Shown: positions 9,107 to 17,990, counted from the stretch's first letter. The stretch is DNA of 64,000 nucleotides from Winogradskyella psychrotolerans (GCF_018860545.1 NZ_JAHKPN010000031.1:62001-126000); one strand, 5' to 3'. Made by a program: numbers and translations. The notes: generated by a model from the letters alone, not told the origin.

Positions 9107-11386
9107 CTATTTTAGGTGTTGTGCAAAGAAACCAAGCATAGCTTTATACAATTCTACTTTATTTTCTTCATGAGAAAAACCATGTCCTTCATCGTATTTT
9201 ACCATATAAGGCACCTCTATTCCTCGTGCTCTCATACTTTTTACCACTTGGTCAGATTCATCTATATTTACTCTAGGGTCATTAGCTCCTTGAATAACAA
9301 ATAATGGTTTTGTAATTTTATCTACATGCAATGCTGGTGACACTGCAGTCATAATTTTTTGATCAGCTTCATCTTCAGAATTATACCATTGCTCATTGAA
9401 TTGTGCCATATAAGGCTTCCAGTATTCTGGGAACGACTCAAAGAATGTAAACAAGTTGCTCACACCAACATAATCAATACCACAAGTATATAAATCTGGT
9501 GTTTTAACCAAACTTCCTAAAGTGGCTAAACCACCGTAACTCGCCCCATAAATAGCGACCTTTTCATTATCAATAAAATCTAAGGTTTTGGCATAAGCTA
9601 CAGCATCTTCAAGATCGTTGAGCATTTTTCGGCCTATTTGCTTATTTCCGGCTAAAAAGAAGTCTTTTCCATAACCTCCAGATCCTCTATAATTCACCTG
9701 TAAAGTGGCATACCCTCGACTTGCAAACAGTTGTGTTTCTGGATTAAAACCCCAATAATCTCTCACTCCATAAGGTCCTCCATGTGGATTTACAATTAAT
9801 GGCACACGTTCTCCTTTTTTAATGTTATTCGGAATTGTGATATAACCGTAAACTTTTAACCCATCTCTTGTTGTGAAGTTTATAGGTCTCATCTCTGCCA
9901 TATCTTCTTCATGCAACTGTGGCATTAAGTCTAATAATTTTGTAAACTCATCTTTCTTTACATCGTACGTGTAATACGTCCCATAAAGTTTGTCTGTTTG
10001 TAAGATGATTAAATATTTATCTTCATCATCTGTTTTGTCAACAATAGAATAAACTTTGTCTCCAAATTGCTTTTTAAACTTTTTGTCTAGTTTTTTATAG
10101 TAGCTACTTACTGGAACTACGTGTGTTTTCTCACCCGTGTAGTAGTAATAATCTACCTCGTAATTTCGCTTTTTAGATCTGCTTAAGCCACCAACATCAA
10201 AGGCATCATTGCTATAAATTTTTTCAATAATTTGCTTCTTTGCTAAATCATAAAGCACCAACTCGCTGGTATCGCTATCTAAATTAGTTAATACATAAGC
10301 ATCATGTTTGTAAGGCGTATTGTAATTAAATGCTATTAGAGAAAATGAATCTTTCCAGTTTGTAGTCACTACTTCATTAAATGACGCATCTGATCCGGTT
10401 CTATAGTACAACACGTATTCTACACCATTCTGCTGCTTTGTGTACCCTCTAAGTTCTCCATCTTTATCAAACTCATAACCTGCTATGGGAGCAGAAGCAT
10501 CTTTATTTTCGAACAACTTTTCCATATCACCTGTTACAATATTTAATTTGTAAGGCTCAAAAATCTGTTTATTGTCCTTATTCATCATTATAATAACGTG
10601 ATCTGGTTGATCTTCTAAAAGATTAGAAAAGTTAACTTTTACATCATCAAAAGGAGTTAAAGCTTTTGGATTACTTCCATCTATATTGGCTGCAAAAAGC
10701 TGATAGTTTTCATTACCACCATTATCTTTTATGTATATTAACCTATTATCATTTGCCCAACCGTAACCCCTAATAAGCTCCTCGCCTTCTTCTATGGCTA
10801 AGGTTACTTTTTCTGTTTTAGTATCTTTTACATACACATGATTTTTTCCGTTAGCATCTTTTTCTCTAAATGAAAAATAGTTGCCTTTAGGTGAAAACTG
10901 AAATGAACTTTTTGTAGGATCGGCAAAATAATCTTCGGCAGAATATTTATAAGACCCCTTATCAAAAGCAGCTAATTTATCTAATGCTTCTTTTGATGAA
11001 GGCAACGACACATCTCCTGGTTTTGTTTTTATTGTTTTAGTTAAGTTTAATGGTAATTCCATCCCGCCTTGAAAAAATGTCCCATTTATGGTTTCTTTTT
11101 CCAAAACACCTACATATTTGATACCACCTTGGGTAAAGGCAATTGTTAATTCATTAGCTTTAAAACTAGTTTTATCCATAGGAATACCTGTGGCTCCTTG
11201 ACTTGGACTATCCATTGTAGAAGACAAAACACCGTTGTCATTTTTTATATTAAAAAGTAATGGTAATTCTTGGCCTTGCACATTCAACACTCCTTTCCAA
11301 GATCCTGAAATATCTTGAGCAAAAGTGCTCATTGAAAATACTAAAGCAATGATGCTTAGTACTAAATTTAATTTTGTTTTTCTCAT
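9107..11386 (-). CDS. S9 family prolyl oligopeptidase-like serine peptidase, exported
   Basis: A 759-residue protein with a signal peptide (MRKTKLNLVLSIIALVFSMSTFAQ), a short beta-rich domain at about 25-115 seen in some flavobacterial S9 proteins, a beta-propeller region at about 140-480, and a C-terminal alpha/beta hydrolase. The catalytic triad is visible: S616 in GASYGG, D703 in GANDPRVN and H735 in DEGHGF. Enzymes of this type (acylaminoacyl or dipeptidyl peptidases) cleave short peptides, here probably in the periplasm. The gene is monocistronic, with its own terminator downstream and a LytTR-like element and TACATTTA box upstream. That places it as a probable target of the nearby LytTR regulator. 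Exact substrate preference is unknown. Confidence 0.93.
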   Translation of the reverse strand: MRKTKLNLVLSIIALVFSMSTFAQDISGSWKGVLNVQGQELPLLFNIKNDNGVLSSTMDSPSQGATGIPMDKTSFKANELTIAFTQGGIKYVGVLEKETINGTFFQGGMELPLNLTKTIKTKPGDVSLPSSKEALDKLAAFDKGSYKYSAEDYFADPTKSSFQFSPKGNYFSFREKDANGKNHVYVKDTKTEKVTLAIEEGEELIRGYGWANDNRLIYIKDNGGNENYQLFAANIDGSNPKALTPFDDVKVNFSNLLEDQPDHVIIMMNKDNKQIFEPYKLNIVTGDMEKLFENKDASAPIAGYEFDKDGELRGYTKQQNGVEYVLYYRTGSDASFNEVVTTNWKDSFSLIAFNYNTPYKHDAYVLTNLDSDTSELVLYDLAKKQIIEKIYSNDAFDVGGLSRSKKRNYEVDYYYYTGEKTHVVPVSSYYKKLDKKFKKQFGDKVYSIVDKTDDEDKYLIILQTDKLYGTYYTYDVKKDEFTKLLDLMPQLHEEDMAEMRPINFTTRDGLKVYGYITIPNNIKKGERVPLIVNPHGGPYGVRDYWGFNPETQLFASRGYATLQVNYRGSGGYGKDFFLAGNKQIGRKMLNDLEDAVAYAKTLDFIDNEKVAIYGASYGGLATLGSLVKTPDLYTCGIDYVGVSNLFTFFESFPEYWKPYMAQFNEQWYNSEDEADQKIMTAVSPALHVDKITKPLFVIQGANDPRVNIDESDQVVKSMRARGIEVPYMVKYDEGHGFSHEENKVELYKAMLGFFAQHLK

Positions 11387-11472
11387 GATGATTATTTTAA
11401 TAATTAATTGATTTACAGTTAAAATTATATTGATAAGTAACTATTTTTATATAAACGTTACATATATTTCTG

Positions 11473-11480
11473 TAAATGTA
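11473..11480 (-). promoter_or_regulatory. Putative -7 box of the S9 peptidase gene
   Basis: The minus strand reads TACATTTA, close to TAnnTTTG, starting 31 bp after the end of the direct-repeat element at 11511-11550. The same geometry occurs upstream of the LytS/LytTR operon. The transcript would carry a leader of about 80 nt. Confidence 0.5.
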
Positions 11481-11510
11481 TAATTGAAATCACCATGAGA
11501 ATCCGAAAAT

Positions 11511-11550
11511 ATGTTAAGTGGTAATTTAAATATGCTAAACGGCAGTAAGG
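11511..11550 (-). promoter_or_regulatory. LytTR-type direct repeat, site B
   Basis: On the minus strand GCCGTTTAGCAT and ACCACTTAACAT start 21 bp apart. The second repeat fits the ACC[G/A]CT[C/T]A half-site of BtsR-type LytTR regulators exactly. Strand, spacing and distance to a TAnnTTTA box equal those of site A. The gene start of the S9 peptidase lies 124 bp downstream. Confidence 0.65.
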
Positions 11551-11563
11551 AACTTTTCTAAAA

Positions 11564-11588
11564 AAAGACCTCCATTGGGAAGTCTTTT
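11564..11588 (-). terminator. Intrinsic terminator of the SDR gene
   Basis: An imperfect hairpin with outer arms AAAAGAC and GTCTTTT, extended inward by CTCC/GGGA, sits directly after the SDR stop on the minus strand. The run of A at 11560-11567 provides the U tract on that strand. Confidence 0.6.
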
Positions 11589-11591
11589 GAG

Positions 11592-12320
11592 TTATTTACT
11601 ACTCGGAGGAGTTGTCGGTCTCACCTCAATTTTACTTGGCAAGGTTCTTGGGTTCATTTGTAATAAATCTATTACCAATTTACCGATATCTTCAATCTGA
11701 ATTTTCCATGCTTGATCTTCACTTGGTGTATTTCCATTAAAATGTGTTGAAACAGATCCGGGCATAATAGTACTGACTTTTACGCCATACTTCCTTAAAT
11801 CTAACATTACCGCTTGGGTAAATCCGGTGACTCCAAATTTACTAGCGTTATAAGCCGAACCTCCCGCAAAGAAATTCGCACCAGCTAAACTTGAAATTGT
11901 GATGTAATACCCTTTAGATTTCTTAAGTGCGGAAACACTTGCTTTTATAGAATTAAAAGCCCCAGTTAGGTTGGTGTCAATAGTTTGGTTCCATTGCTCT
12001 ACGGTTAAATCTTCAATACTACCAAAATGACCGAGTCCTGCATTAGCAATAACAATATCTAATTGTCCAAAGGTGTCTAGTACTTGCTTAACAGCGTCTT
12101 CCTGACTTTCAAGATGTCTAACATCTGCTCTAATACCAACCACAGATCCTACAGTATCTGTTTTTGATGCTAATTCTTTTGCTGCATCATTAGCTGCATT
12201 CTCATCTCTACTTGTAATTACAACTTTTAATCCTTGGTTAAGTAAAGCTTCTGCCACACCAAAACCAATTCCTTTTGTACCTCCTGTGATTAACGCTACC
12301 TTTCCTTTTAAATCTCTCAT
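11592..12320 (-). CDS. Short-chain dehydrogenase/reductase
   Basis: A 242-residue classical SDR. The NAD(P)-binding motif is ITGGTKGIGFGV at about 11-22, followed by the IANAG motif and the catalytic YNASK. The length and motifs are those of 3-ketoacyl-reductase-like SDRs that use NAD(P)H on small carbonyl or hydroxyl substrates. The substrate cannot be read from the sequence. It appears monocistronic, with its own terminator, and is divergent from the lipoprotein gene at 12464. Confidence 0.88.
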   Translation of the reverse strand: MRDLKGKVALITGGTKGIGFGVAEALLNQGLKVVITSRDENAANDAAKELASKTDTVGSVVGIRADVRHLESQEDAVKQVLDTFGQLDIVIANAGLGHFGSIEDLTVEQWNQTIDTNLTGAFNSIKASVSALKKSKGYYITISSLAGANFFAGGSAYNASKFGVTGFTQAVMLDLRKYGVKVSTIMPGSVSTHFNGNTPSEDQAWKIQIEDIGKLVIDLLQMNPRTLPSKIEVRPTTPPSSK

Positions 12321-12403
12321 TTCTTCTTTTTATCCAAATTTACAAAATAGGATTAAAAAATGAGACTCAATACTGTTATGATATTTATAAAACTATAAGT
12401 TGC

Positions 12404-12434
12404 TTGCTATCAAATACTTTTATAATTAACTTTG
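12404..12434 (+). promoter_or_regulatory. Bacteroidota-type promoter of the lipoprotein/M64 operon
   Basis: TTG at 12404-12406 and TAACTTTG at 12427-12434, 20 bp apart, match the TTG-N17-20-TAnnTTTG consensus. Transcription would start near 12441, about 23 nt before the ATG at 12464. This rules out the earlier in-frame TTG at 12404 as the start, because that codon is part of the promoter. Confidence 0.7.
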
Positions 12435-12463
12435 TAGGCTTATATAAATCTAAGGTTTATTCA

Positions 12464-12949
12464 ATGAAAATTTTACACATTATAAAGATTACATTTTCAT
12501 TAGTCTTCATATTCTGTTTATTCTCTTGTGTTGGTAAAAAACCTATAATTACTGAAGAACAACAGATAACACCACCACAACTTCTCTTCTTAAATTATAA
12601 AATTGAAAAGGTAGCCGACACTAAAACCGTCTCACTTATTAATCAAATCACCACAGATGGTAAATTAAAGGCGACGATTCTAGATAAAAACAACCCAACT
12701 ACTGGCGATTTAGAATGTATCATTTTAGATAAGGATTTCAATTCATTAGAAAAATATTCGATAAAAAATCCGCTAAAAAAAACAATAGAGTTCATAAACG
12801 ATTCGGGAGAATTCGAAAAAAAAATATTAGATTTAGACAACGCACAGTTTTCATTAAAATTACAACTACCACCTCATTCAGCATTTGTACTTATAAATGA
12901 AATTACAGACAGAGAAATCATAAAACACGTCACCACGAAAATTGAATAA
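12464..12949 (+). CDS. Lipoprotein of unknown function, paired with the M64 peptidase
   Basis: A 161-residue lipoprotein. The signal sequence MKILHIIKITFSLVFIFCLF ends in the lipobox LFSC with Cys22. The mature part is beta-rich and I do not recognise it; it contains QITTDGKLKATILDKNNPTTGDLECIILDK, split here as a description of a likely beta-sandwich. The ATG at 12464 was chosen because the promoter (TTG at 12404, TAACTTTG at 12427) lies directly upstream and because it gives a clean lipoprotein signal. The M64 peptidase starts 2 bp after the stop, so the two are co-transcribed. It may anchor, chaperone or inhibit the peptidase; this is inferred from the pairing only. Confidence 0.8.
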   Translation: MKILHIIKITFSLVFIFCLFSCVGKKPIITEEQQITPPQLLFLNYKIEKVADTKTVSLINQITTDGKLKATILDKNNPTTGDLECIILDKDFNSLEKYSIKNPLKKTIEFINDSGEFEKKILDLDNAQFSLKLQLPPHSAFVLINEITDREIIKHVTTKIE

Positions 12950-12951
12950 GC

Positions 12952-14337
12952 ATGAAGAAAATTCTACTATTATTATGTTTTACTCTTAATTTACAAATCG
13001 TTTTTTCACAGACGTTTGATGTGGTAAAGATTAAAGATTCTGGTGATGATGATAAACGCATCAATCTTGTTATTTTAGGAGATGGCTATCAAACTACGGA
13101 ACTGTCACAGTTTGAAACAGACGCTACTAATTTTATGAATGATATGTTTACACAAGAGCCATTTTCAAATTATGAAAACTACTTTAATGTTTATATCATA
13201 AATGTACCATCGAATGAAAGTGGCACAACACACCCAGGAACAGCACCAGATGAACCAACTCCAATAGTGCCTACGATAACTGTTGATAATTATTTTGGAA
13301 CAGCTTATGATAGTTACAATGTACATAGGCTGTTATACACGGAAAACACAGCTTTAATCTCTACGGTTTTAGCTAATAATTTTCCTCTATATGACCAAGC
13401 TCTTATATTAGTTAACTCACCGTACTATGGAGGCAGTGGTGGTATGTTTCCAATCACCTCTACAGGAGAAGATGCTAACGAAATTGCCATTCATGAATTG
13501 GGTCATTCTTTTGTGAATTTAAAAGACGAATATTACCCAGGAGATATTTTGGCCGCAGAGGCTATAAACATGACGCAAGAAACAGATCCTACATTAGTAC
13601 GATGGAAAAATTGGGTTGGAGTAAACAATGTTGGTATTTACCCATATGCAACTTCCGGAACAGCTTCAACTTGGAACCGACCTCATCAAACTTGTAAAAT
13701 GCGTTATCTTGGATATGATTTTTGTTCGGTTTGTAAAGAAGGAATTATTGAACGCATTCACGATTTAATTTCACCAATTGATTCTTATGCACCAACTGAA
13801 GTCACTATTACCGAACCTAGTTTTCCATTAGATTTTCAATTGAATACTATTCAAACGCTTCCTACCAATACCATAGAAAATACTTGGACCCTGAACAGTA
13901 CTGCTATTGCTACTAACTCGGATATTGTTTCTATCGAAGAAAGTGATTTAACATCAGATACAAATACGTTAACAGTTGTAGTGCACGATGCTACGACTCT
14001 AATTGATGTCGATAACCATGAAACCATTCATGTTTCAACCGTGACTTGGACAATAGATAATACTCTAGGCATACAAAATGTTACAGAAAATAATTTCAGT
14101 TTAACGATGTTTCCCAATCCTGCGAATACGAATTTAAATATTGCTTTAGAGAATGTGTTAAATGATGTCATAACGGTAGACATCGTAAGTCTTGATGGAA
14201 AACGAGTCCAATCAGCAACGCTTAATAACAATCAGAATACAACTCTCGATATTAGCGCATTAGGTAAAGGCATTTACATTACTAACTTTTATACGAATGG
14301 AGTATTAATTGCGAGTAAAAAACTGATTAAGAATTAG
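12952..14337 (+). CDS. M64 (IgA-type) metallopeptidase with a type IX sorting domain
   Basis: A 461-residue secreted protein: signal peptide (MKKILLLLCFTLNLQIVFSQ), then the peptidase M64 domain at about 21-280. It opens with KIKDSGDDDKRINLVILGDG and has the zinc motif HELGHSFVNLKDE at 181-193, with H181, E182, H185 and D192 as probable zinc or catalytic residues. A short linker region follows. The last 80 residues (MFPNPANTNLNI...) form a type IX secretion C-terminal sorting domain that ends in GIYITNF....SKKLIKN. M64 peptidases include Bacteroides and Clostridium enzymes that cut immunoglobulin A, but the substrate in this organism is unknown. PorU and PorV, encoded in the same window, would process and export it. 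Confidence 0.92.
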   Translation: MKKILLLLCFTLNLQIVFSQTFDVVKIKDSGDDDKRINLVILGDGYQTTELSQFETDATNFMNDMFTQEPFSNYENYFNVYIINVPSNESGTTHPGTAPDEPTPIVPTITVDNYFGTAYDSYNVHRLLYTENTALISTVLANNFPLYDQALILVNSPYYGGSGGMFPITSTGEDANEIAIHELGHSFVNLKDEYYPGDILAAEAINMTQETDPTLVRWKNWVGVNNVGIYPYATSGTASTWNRPHQTCKMRYLGYDFCSVCKEGIIERIHDLISPIDSYAPTEVTITEPSFPLDFQLNTIQTLPTNTIENTWTLNSTAIATNSDIVSIEESDLTSDTNTLTVVVHDATTLIDVDNHETIHVSTVTWTIDNTLGIQNVTENNFSLTMFPNPANTNLNIALENVLNDVITVDIVSLDGKRVQSATLNNNQNTTLDISALGKGIYITNFYTNGVLIASKKLIKN

Positions 14338-14350
14338 AATGAAAGGATAA

Positions 14351-14872
14351 CTATTCAGATTTTGGCGGATACGTTGAAAATATCTTTTCCACGACTTTAT
14401 GAAACCTTTCCTCACGTTTTTCCGGAGTATCATTGGGGCTATAACTGCTTTCGCTAATCGCTTGCCAAAACATTCCTGTTTTACTATCGTCTACGAACTC
14501 AATTACTAATTCTCTTGTGCTTTTATGACCACCAATGGGTAAGCCTACAGAAATTCCACCTCCAACATTACCTCCACCTCCACCAAGACCTACTCCAACA
14601 TTACTATTGTTTCTACTTTGAATCTCTTGACTTTGAATATCGATAAAAAAATCAGGATGATCGGACCGTGTTAATCCCATCGTTTCAAGCTTCGCATCCA
14701 TGGATCGCATTAAACGTTTGGTGTCTAATTCAGACAAGCCTGTTTCCATGCCATCAAAATAATTATAAGTTTTGTAGTGATTGAAATCTGTAGATTTTTC
14801 GTAATCGTAGTGGACTTTAGTTCCGCAAGACGTTAGGATAAACGTAATAAGAATGAATTTTAAATTTTTCAT
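14351..14872 (-). CDS. DUF4136 lipoprotein
   Basis: A 173-residue lipoprotein. The signal MKNLKFILITFILTSC ends at Cys16. The mature part begins VHYDYEKSTDFNHYKTYNY, the usual opening of DUF4136 proteins, and contains a glycine-rich insert at about 95-115 (GVGLGGGGGNVGGG). The function of the family is unknown; members are outer-membrane or periplasmic lipoproteins. The gene converges on the M64 peptidase gene with 13 bp between stops. Confidence 0.85.
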   Translation of the reverse strand: MKNLKFILITFILTSCGTKVHYDYEKSTDFNHYKTYNYFDGMETGLSELDTKRLMRSMDAKLETMGLTRSDHPDFFIDIQSQEIQSRNNSNVGVGLGGGGGNVGGGISVGLPIGGHKSTRELVIEFVDDSKTGMFWQAISESSYSPNDTPEKREERFHKVVEKIFSTYPPKSE

Positions 14873-14922
14873 CTTTTTATTTTAAAGGTATTAAAAATTT
14901 AAAACTGTGACTCCTATTTTAA

Positions 14923-15642
14923 CTATTCCTCTTTAATTTCATCTTGAGGCTCTACTGCCTTTGTTAAAGACGACGAAATAATACCAGTAGGTATGGCTAC
15001 AATTCCTAATCCGATTAAGAGCATAAAAAATGTAAAAATACGACCTCCTACTGTGATTGGGTAGACATCACCATAACCCACTGTTGTTAGAGTCACGATA
15101 GACCACCACAAACTTGAAAATACGGAAGAAAAATGTTCGGGTTGCGCTTCGTTTTCAAAATAATAAATACCAACTGCAGTAAAATAAATAAGCATTAAGG
15201 TAATAATCATAAAAAGCACAATTTGCTCTTTTGCCGATTTCATTGCATTGGCAAAATGACGCATGGCTTTATTATAGCGCACTAGTTTAAATAGTCTAAA
15301 TAATCGGAACATACGCAATAAACGCAACGAGCGTAAATCGATTCCGAAAGAGAGGTAAAAAGGTAGAATCGCAAGGAAATCTATAATACCGAAAAAACTA
15401 AAAATAAATTTAGGTTTACTATCGGCAACATAAATACGTGCGACATACTCAAAGGTGAAAACAACAACACAAAACGCCTCAATGGCATTTAAAATTACTC
15501 GCGTTTGAGGTTTTAAATCTGGTAAGGTTTCTACTGAAAATGTAATTACAGAGAATATAATTAAAAACTGAATAAAATAAGCAAACCATCTACTCTGTTT
15601 TGATTCGTTAATTTCAACTAAGTTTTTAAGATAGGTTTTCAT
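14923..15642 (-). CDS. Voltage-gated-type potassium channel (ion_trans)
   Basis: A 239-residue six-helix channel. S1-S3 lie at about 21-97. S4 is at about 103-123, with regularly spaced arginines (LRSLRLLRMFRLFRLFKLVR). S5 is at 140-161, the pore carries the selectivity filter TVGYGD at 187-192, and S6 is at 202-226. The layout matches prokaryotic Kv channels such as KvAP. Four subunits would form a K+ channel in the inner membrane. There is no cyclic-nucleotide or RCK domain after S6, only a short acidic tail. It is 15 bp downstream of obg on the same strand and may be co-transcribed with it. Confidence 0.93.
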   Translation of the reverse strand: MKTYLKNLVEINESKQSRWFAYFIQFLIIFSVITFSVETLPDLKPQTRVILNAIEAFCVVVFTFEYVARIYVADSKPKFIFSFFGIIDFLAILPFYLSFGIDLRSLRLLRMFRLFRLFKLVRYNKAMRHFANAMKSAKEQIVLFMIITLMLIYFTAVGIYYFENEAQPEHFSSVFSSLWWSIVTLTTVGYGDVYPITVGGRIFTFFMLLIGLGIVAIPTGIISSSLTKAVEPQDEIKEE

Positions 15643-15657
15643 TATAATGCTTAGACA

Positions 15658-16656
15658 TTAATCATTCAGCAATTTCCAAAGTTTATCTTTTAATTCTGTT
15701 AAACCTTGATGTGCAACCGAGGAAATAAACATGAAATCCGCTTTTAAATCTTTCTTTAAAATTGTAGATATTTCTGATTTCAATTCATCATCTAACATGT
15801 CCGATTTTGAAACCACAACCAAACGTTCCTTATCCAACATTTCTGGATTGTAACGTCTTAATTCATCTTCTAGAATTTCGTATTGCTCTACAATATCTTT
15901 AGCGTCTGCCGGAATTAAAAATAACAAAATTGAATTTCGTTCAATATGTCTTAAAAAGTAATAACCTAAACCTTTGCCTTCAGCTGCACCTTCAATAATA
16001 CCGGGAATATCAGCCATCACAAACGACTGAAAATCGCGATATTCCACAATACCTAAATTCGGTTTTAAAGTCGTAAACTCATAATCTGCAATTTTAGGTT
16101 TTGCAGACGTTAATACAGACAATAACGTTGATTTACCAGCATTTGGAAACCCAACTAAACCAACATCAGCTAATACTTTTAGTTCTAAAGTAATATCTCT
16201 TTCTTCAAGTGGAATACCCGGTTGTGCATAACGTGGAGTTTGGTTAACTGAATTTTTAAAATGCCAGTTACCACGACCTCCCATTCCTCCTTCCACGACG
16301 ATGCGTTCCTCACCATCTTCGGTGATTTCAAACATAACAGTATCCGTTTCAGAATCACGAACTACAGTTCCTAAAGGGACATCGATGTAAATATCTTCAC
16401 CATCAGCACCTGTACTTCTACCAGAACTACCATGTGCACCATGACCCGCTTTAAAGTGTCGTTTAAACTTTAAGTGAATAAGTGTCCAAAGATTAGAGTT
16501 TCCACGTAAAATAACATGACCACCACGACCTCCATCTCCTCCATCTGGTCCACCTTTTTGTATATATTTTTCGCGATGTAAATGCGCAGAACCTTTTCCT
16601 CCGTTACCAGAAGATACGTGCATTTTTACGTAGTCAACAAAATTTCCTTCAGTCAT
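15658..16656 (-). CDS. obg: GTPase Obg/CgtA
   Basis: A 332-residue GTPase needed for late assembly of the 50S ribosomal subunit. The glycine-rich Obg fold occupies about 1-158 and the G domain 159-330. G1 is GFPNAGKST (169-177) and G3 is DIPG (216-219). The G4 motif is SKSD (283-286) where most family members have NKxD; TKSD and SKSD variants are, from memory, common in Bacteroidota. The C-terminal OCT domain of longer Obg proteins is absent. It lies downstream of hpt-adk and upstream of the K+ channel gene on the minus strand. Confidence 0.95.
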   Translation of the reverse strand: MTEGNFVDYVKMHVSSGNGGKGSAHLHREKYIQKGGPDGGDGGRGGHVILRGNSNLWTLIHLKFKRHFKAGHGAHGSSGRSTGADGEDIYIDVPLGTVVRDSETDTVMFEITEDGEERIVVEGGMGGRGNWHFKNSVNQTPRYAQPGIPLEERDITLELKVLADVGLVGFPNAGKSTLLSVLTSAKPKIADYEFTTLKPNLGIVEYRDFQSFVMADIPGIIEGAAEGKGLGYYFLRHIERNSILLFLIPADAKDIVEQYEILEDELRRYNPEMLDKERLVVVSKSDMLDDELKSEISTILKKDLKADFMFISSVAHQGLTELKDKLWKLLND

Positions 16657-16702
16657 GCTTACTTTCCGTAAATACGGAAACAGTTTTAATTAATTAGAAA
16701 TG

Positions 16703-16728
16703 GATTCCTGCCTTCACAGGAATGACAA
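16703..16728 (-). repeat. Intergenic REP-like palindrome
   Basis: On the minus strand TGTCATTCCTGTGAAGGCAG continues into GAATCC. The arms ATTCCTG and CAGGAAT enclose a 6-base loop. Similar sequences (TGTCATTCC...GGAATC) occur as dispersed intergenic repeats in many bacteria, and the same pattern is read inside the A2M gene at 5169-5203. It lies between hpt-adk and obg and could also act as a weak processing or termination hairpin. Confidence 0.6.
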
Positions 16729-16729
16729 T

Positions 16730-17839
16730 TTACAGTTTATCAATCACTGTACTTAAACGCACTGTAATATCTTCGACACTACCAACACCGTCAACACCAA
16801 AATATTTGTTTTGATCAGAATAGTAATCTTTTAAAATTGCTGTTTTTGTGTAATATTGTTTAATGCGGTTTCTAATTATGCTTTCGTCAGCATCATCTGT
16901 TCTTCCGCTTGTTTCGCCTCTCTTTAGCAAACGCCCTACCAATACCTCATCGTCAACTTCAAGAGCAACCATAGCATCAATTTGAGAATCTTTACCTTCC
17001 ATTAATTCATCTAAAGCCTTAGCTTGTGCATTAGTTCTAGGAAAACCATCGAAAATAAAGCCGTTAGCTCCAGCATTTTTTTCAACCTCTTTGTTCAACA
17101 TATCTATAGTCACCTGATCTGGCACTAATTCCCCTTTGTCCATAAATGACTTCGCCAACATTCCTAAGGCCGTTTCATTTTTAATATTAAATCTAAACAC
17201 GTCACCAGTGGAGATGTGTATTAAATCATATTTTTCCTTTAGAAAATTAGCTTGTGTTCCTTTACCTGCACCTGGAGGGCCAAATAGCACTATGTTCGTC
17301 ATATGTTGTGTGGTTTTTAATTGATATACATCTGGTAAGTCTCTTCCTAATCCGTCGTAATCTAAGCCATAGCCTACGATGAATTTATTAGGAATTTCCA
17401 TACCGACGTAATGAAGTTTGAAATCTTTATTGTAAGCTTCAGGTTTGTAAAATAAAGTGGCAATAATTAATTGCTTTACATTTTCATTTTCAAAAATACG
17501 ATGTACTTCTTCTAACGTGTTTCCTGAATCTATTATGTCTTCTAAAATAACAACAGTTCTACCTGTTAAGTCTTGGGTTAAACCAATTAAACGTTGAATA
17601 TCTTCCGTAGACTTTACCCCTTCATAAGAGGCTAATTTTATAAAAGTAACTTCACATGGTTTTGGATACTTTTTTACAAAGTCGCTCACTAACATAAATG
17701 AGCCATTTAAAATCCCAATAAATACAGGTACTTCATCACCCAAATCTTCAGCAATACCATCTACCATTTTTTGGACAGCAGTATCTATTTCTTGTGCAGA
17801 TATAAAAGGTTTGAAATATAAATCGTGAAGCTTTATCAC
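16730..17839 (-). CDS. Fused hypoxanthine phosphoribosyltransferase-adenylate kinase
   Basis: A 369-residue bifunctional protein. Residues 1-179 are a complete type I phosphoribosyltransferase of the Hpt class, with the PRPP loop VVILEDIIDSGNTLEEV, which salvages hypoxanthine or guanine with PRPP. Residues 180-369 are a full-length adenylate kinase: MTNIVLFGPPGAGKGTQ P-loop, GDVFR, FDGFPRT, and a short lid between KRGETSGR and IIRNRIKQYY. The Adk half starts at an internal Met (codon complementary to 17300-17302) just where a free Adk would begin, so a second start is conceivable. The fusion links IMP/GMP salvage with AMP phosphorylation. From memory, similar fusions occur in other flavobacteria. 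Confidence 0.93.
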   Translation of the reverse strand: MIKLHDLYFKPFISAQEIDTAVQKMVDGIAEDLGDEVPVFIGILNGSFMLVSDFVKKYPKPCEVTFIKLASYEGVKSTEDIQRLIGLTQDLTGRTVVILEDIIDSGNTLEEVHRIFENENVKQLIIATLFYKPEAYNKDFKLHYVGMEIPNKFIVGYGLDYDGLGRDLPDVYQLKTTQHMTNIVLFGPPGAGKGTQANFLKEKYDLIHISTGDVFRFNIKNETALGMLAKSFMDKGELVPDQVTIDMLNKEVEKNAGANGFIFDGFPRTNAQAKALDELMEGKDSQIDAMVALEVDDEVLVGRLLKRGETSGRTDDADESIIRNRIKQYYTKTAILKDYYSDQNKYFGVDGVGSVEDITVRLSTVIDKL

Positions 17840-17972
17840 TTTCTTATTATTTTAGAATTGCAAAGATACATATTTGATTGCTGTTTAAGGGATTTTTGAT
17901 TTAGGAATTTAGAAGATTGTATCATATTTACCTTATTTTTGTTGCTGAAAACACAATGTGTAACTAAATAAG

Positions 17973-17990
17973 TTTCCACTTTCGTGGAAA
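17973..17990 (+). promoter_or_regulatory. Hairpin in the purK leader
   Basis: A perfect 7-bp hairpin (TTTCCAC, loop TTTC, GTGGAAA) ends 6 bases before the purK start codon. A stem so close to the start could limit ribosome access. A TATTTTTG box at 17934-17941 could serve as the -7 element, but its nearest TTG is only 14 bp upstream. A regulatory role is only a suggestion. Confidence 0.35.

Noticed and set aside
12404..12463. N-terminal extension of the lipoprotein gene from the TTG at 12404
   Set aside because: The TTG is the -33 box of a consensus promoter, and the extension would bury the lipoprotein signal.
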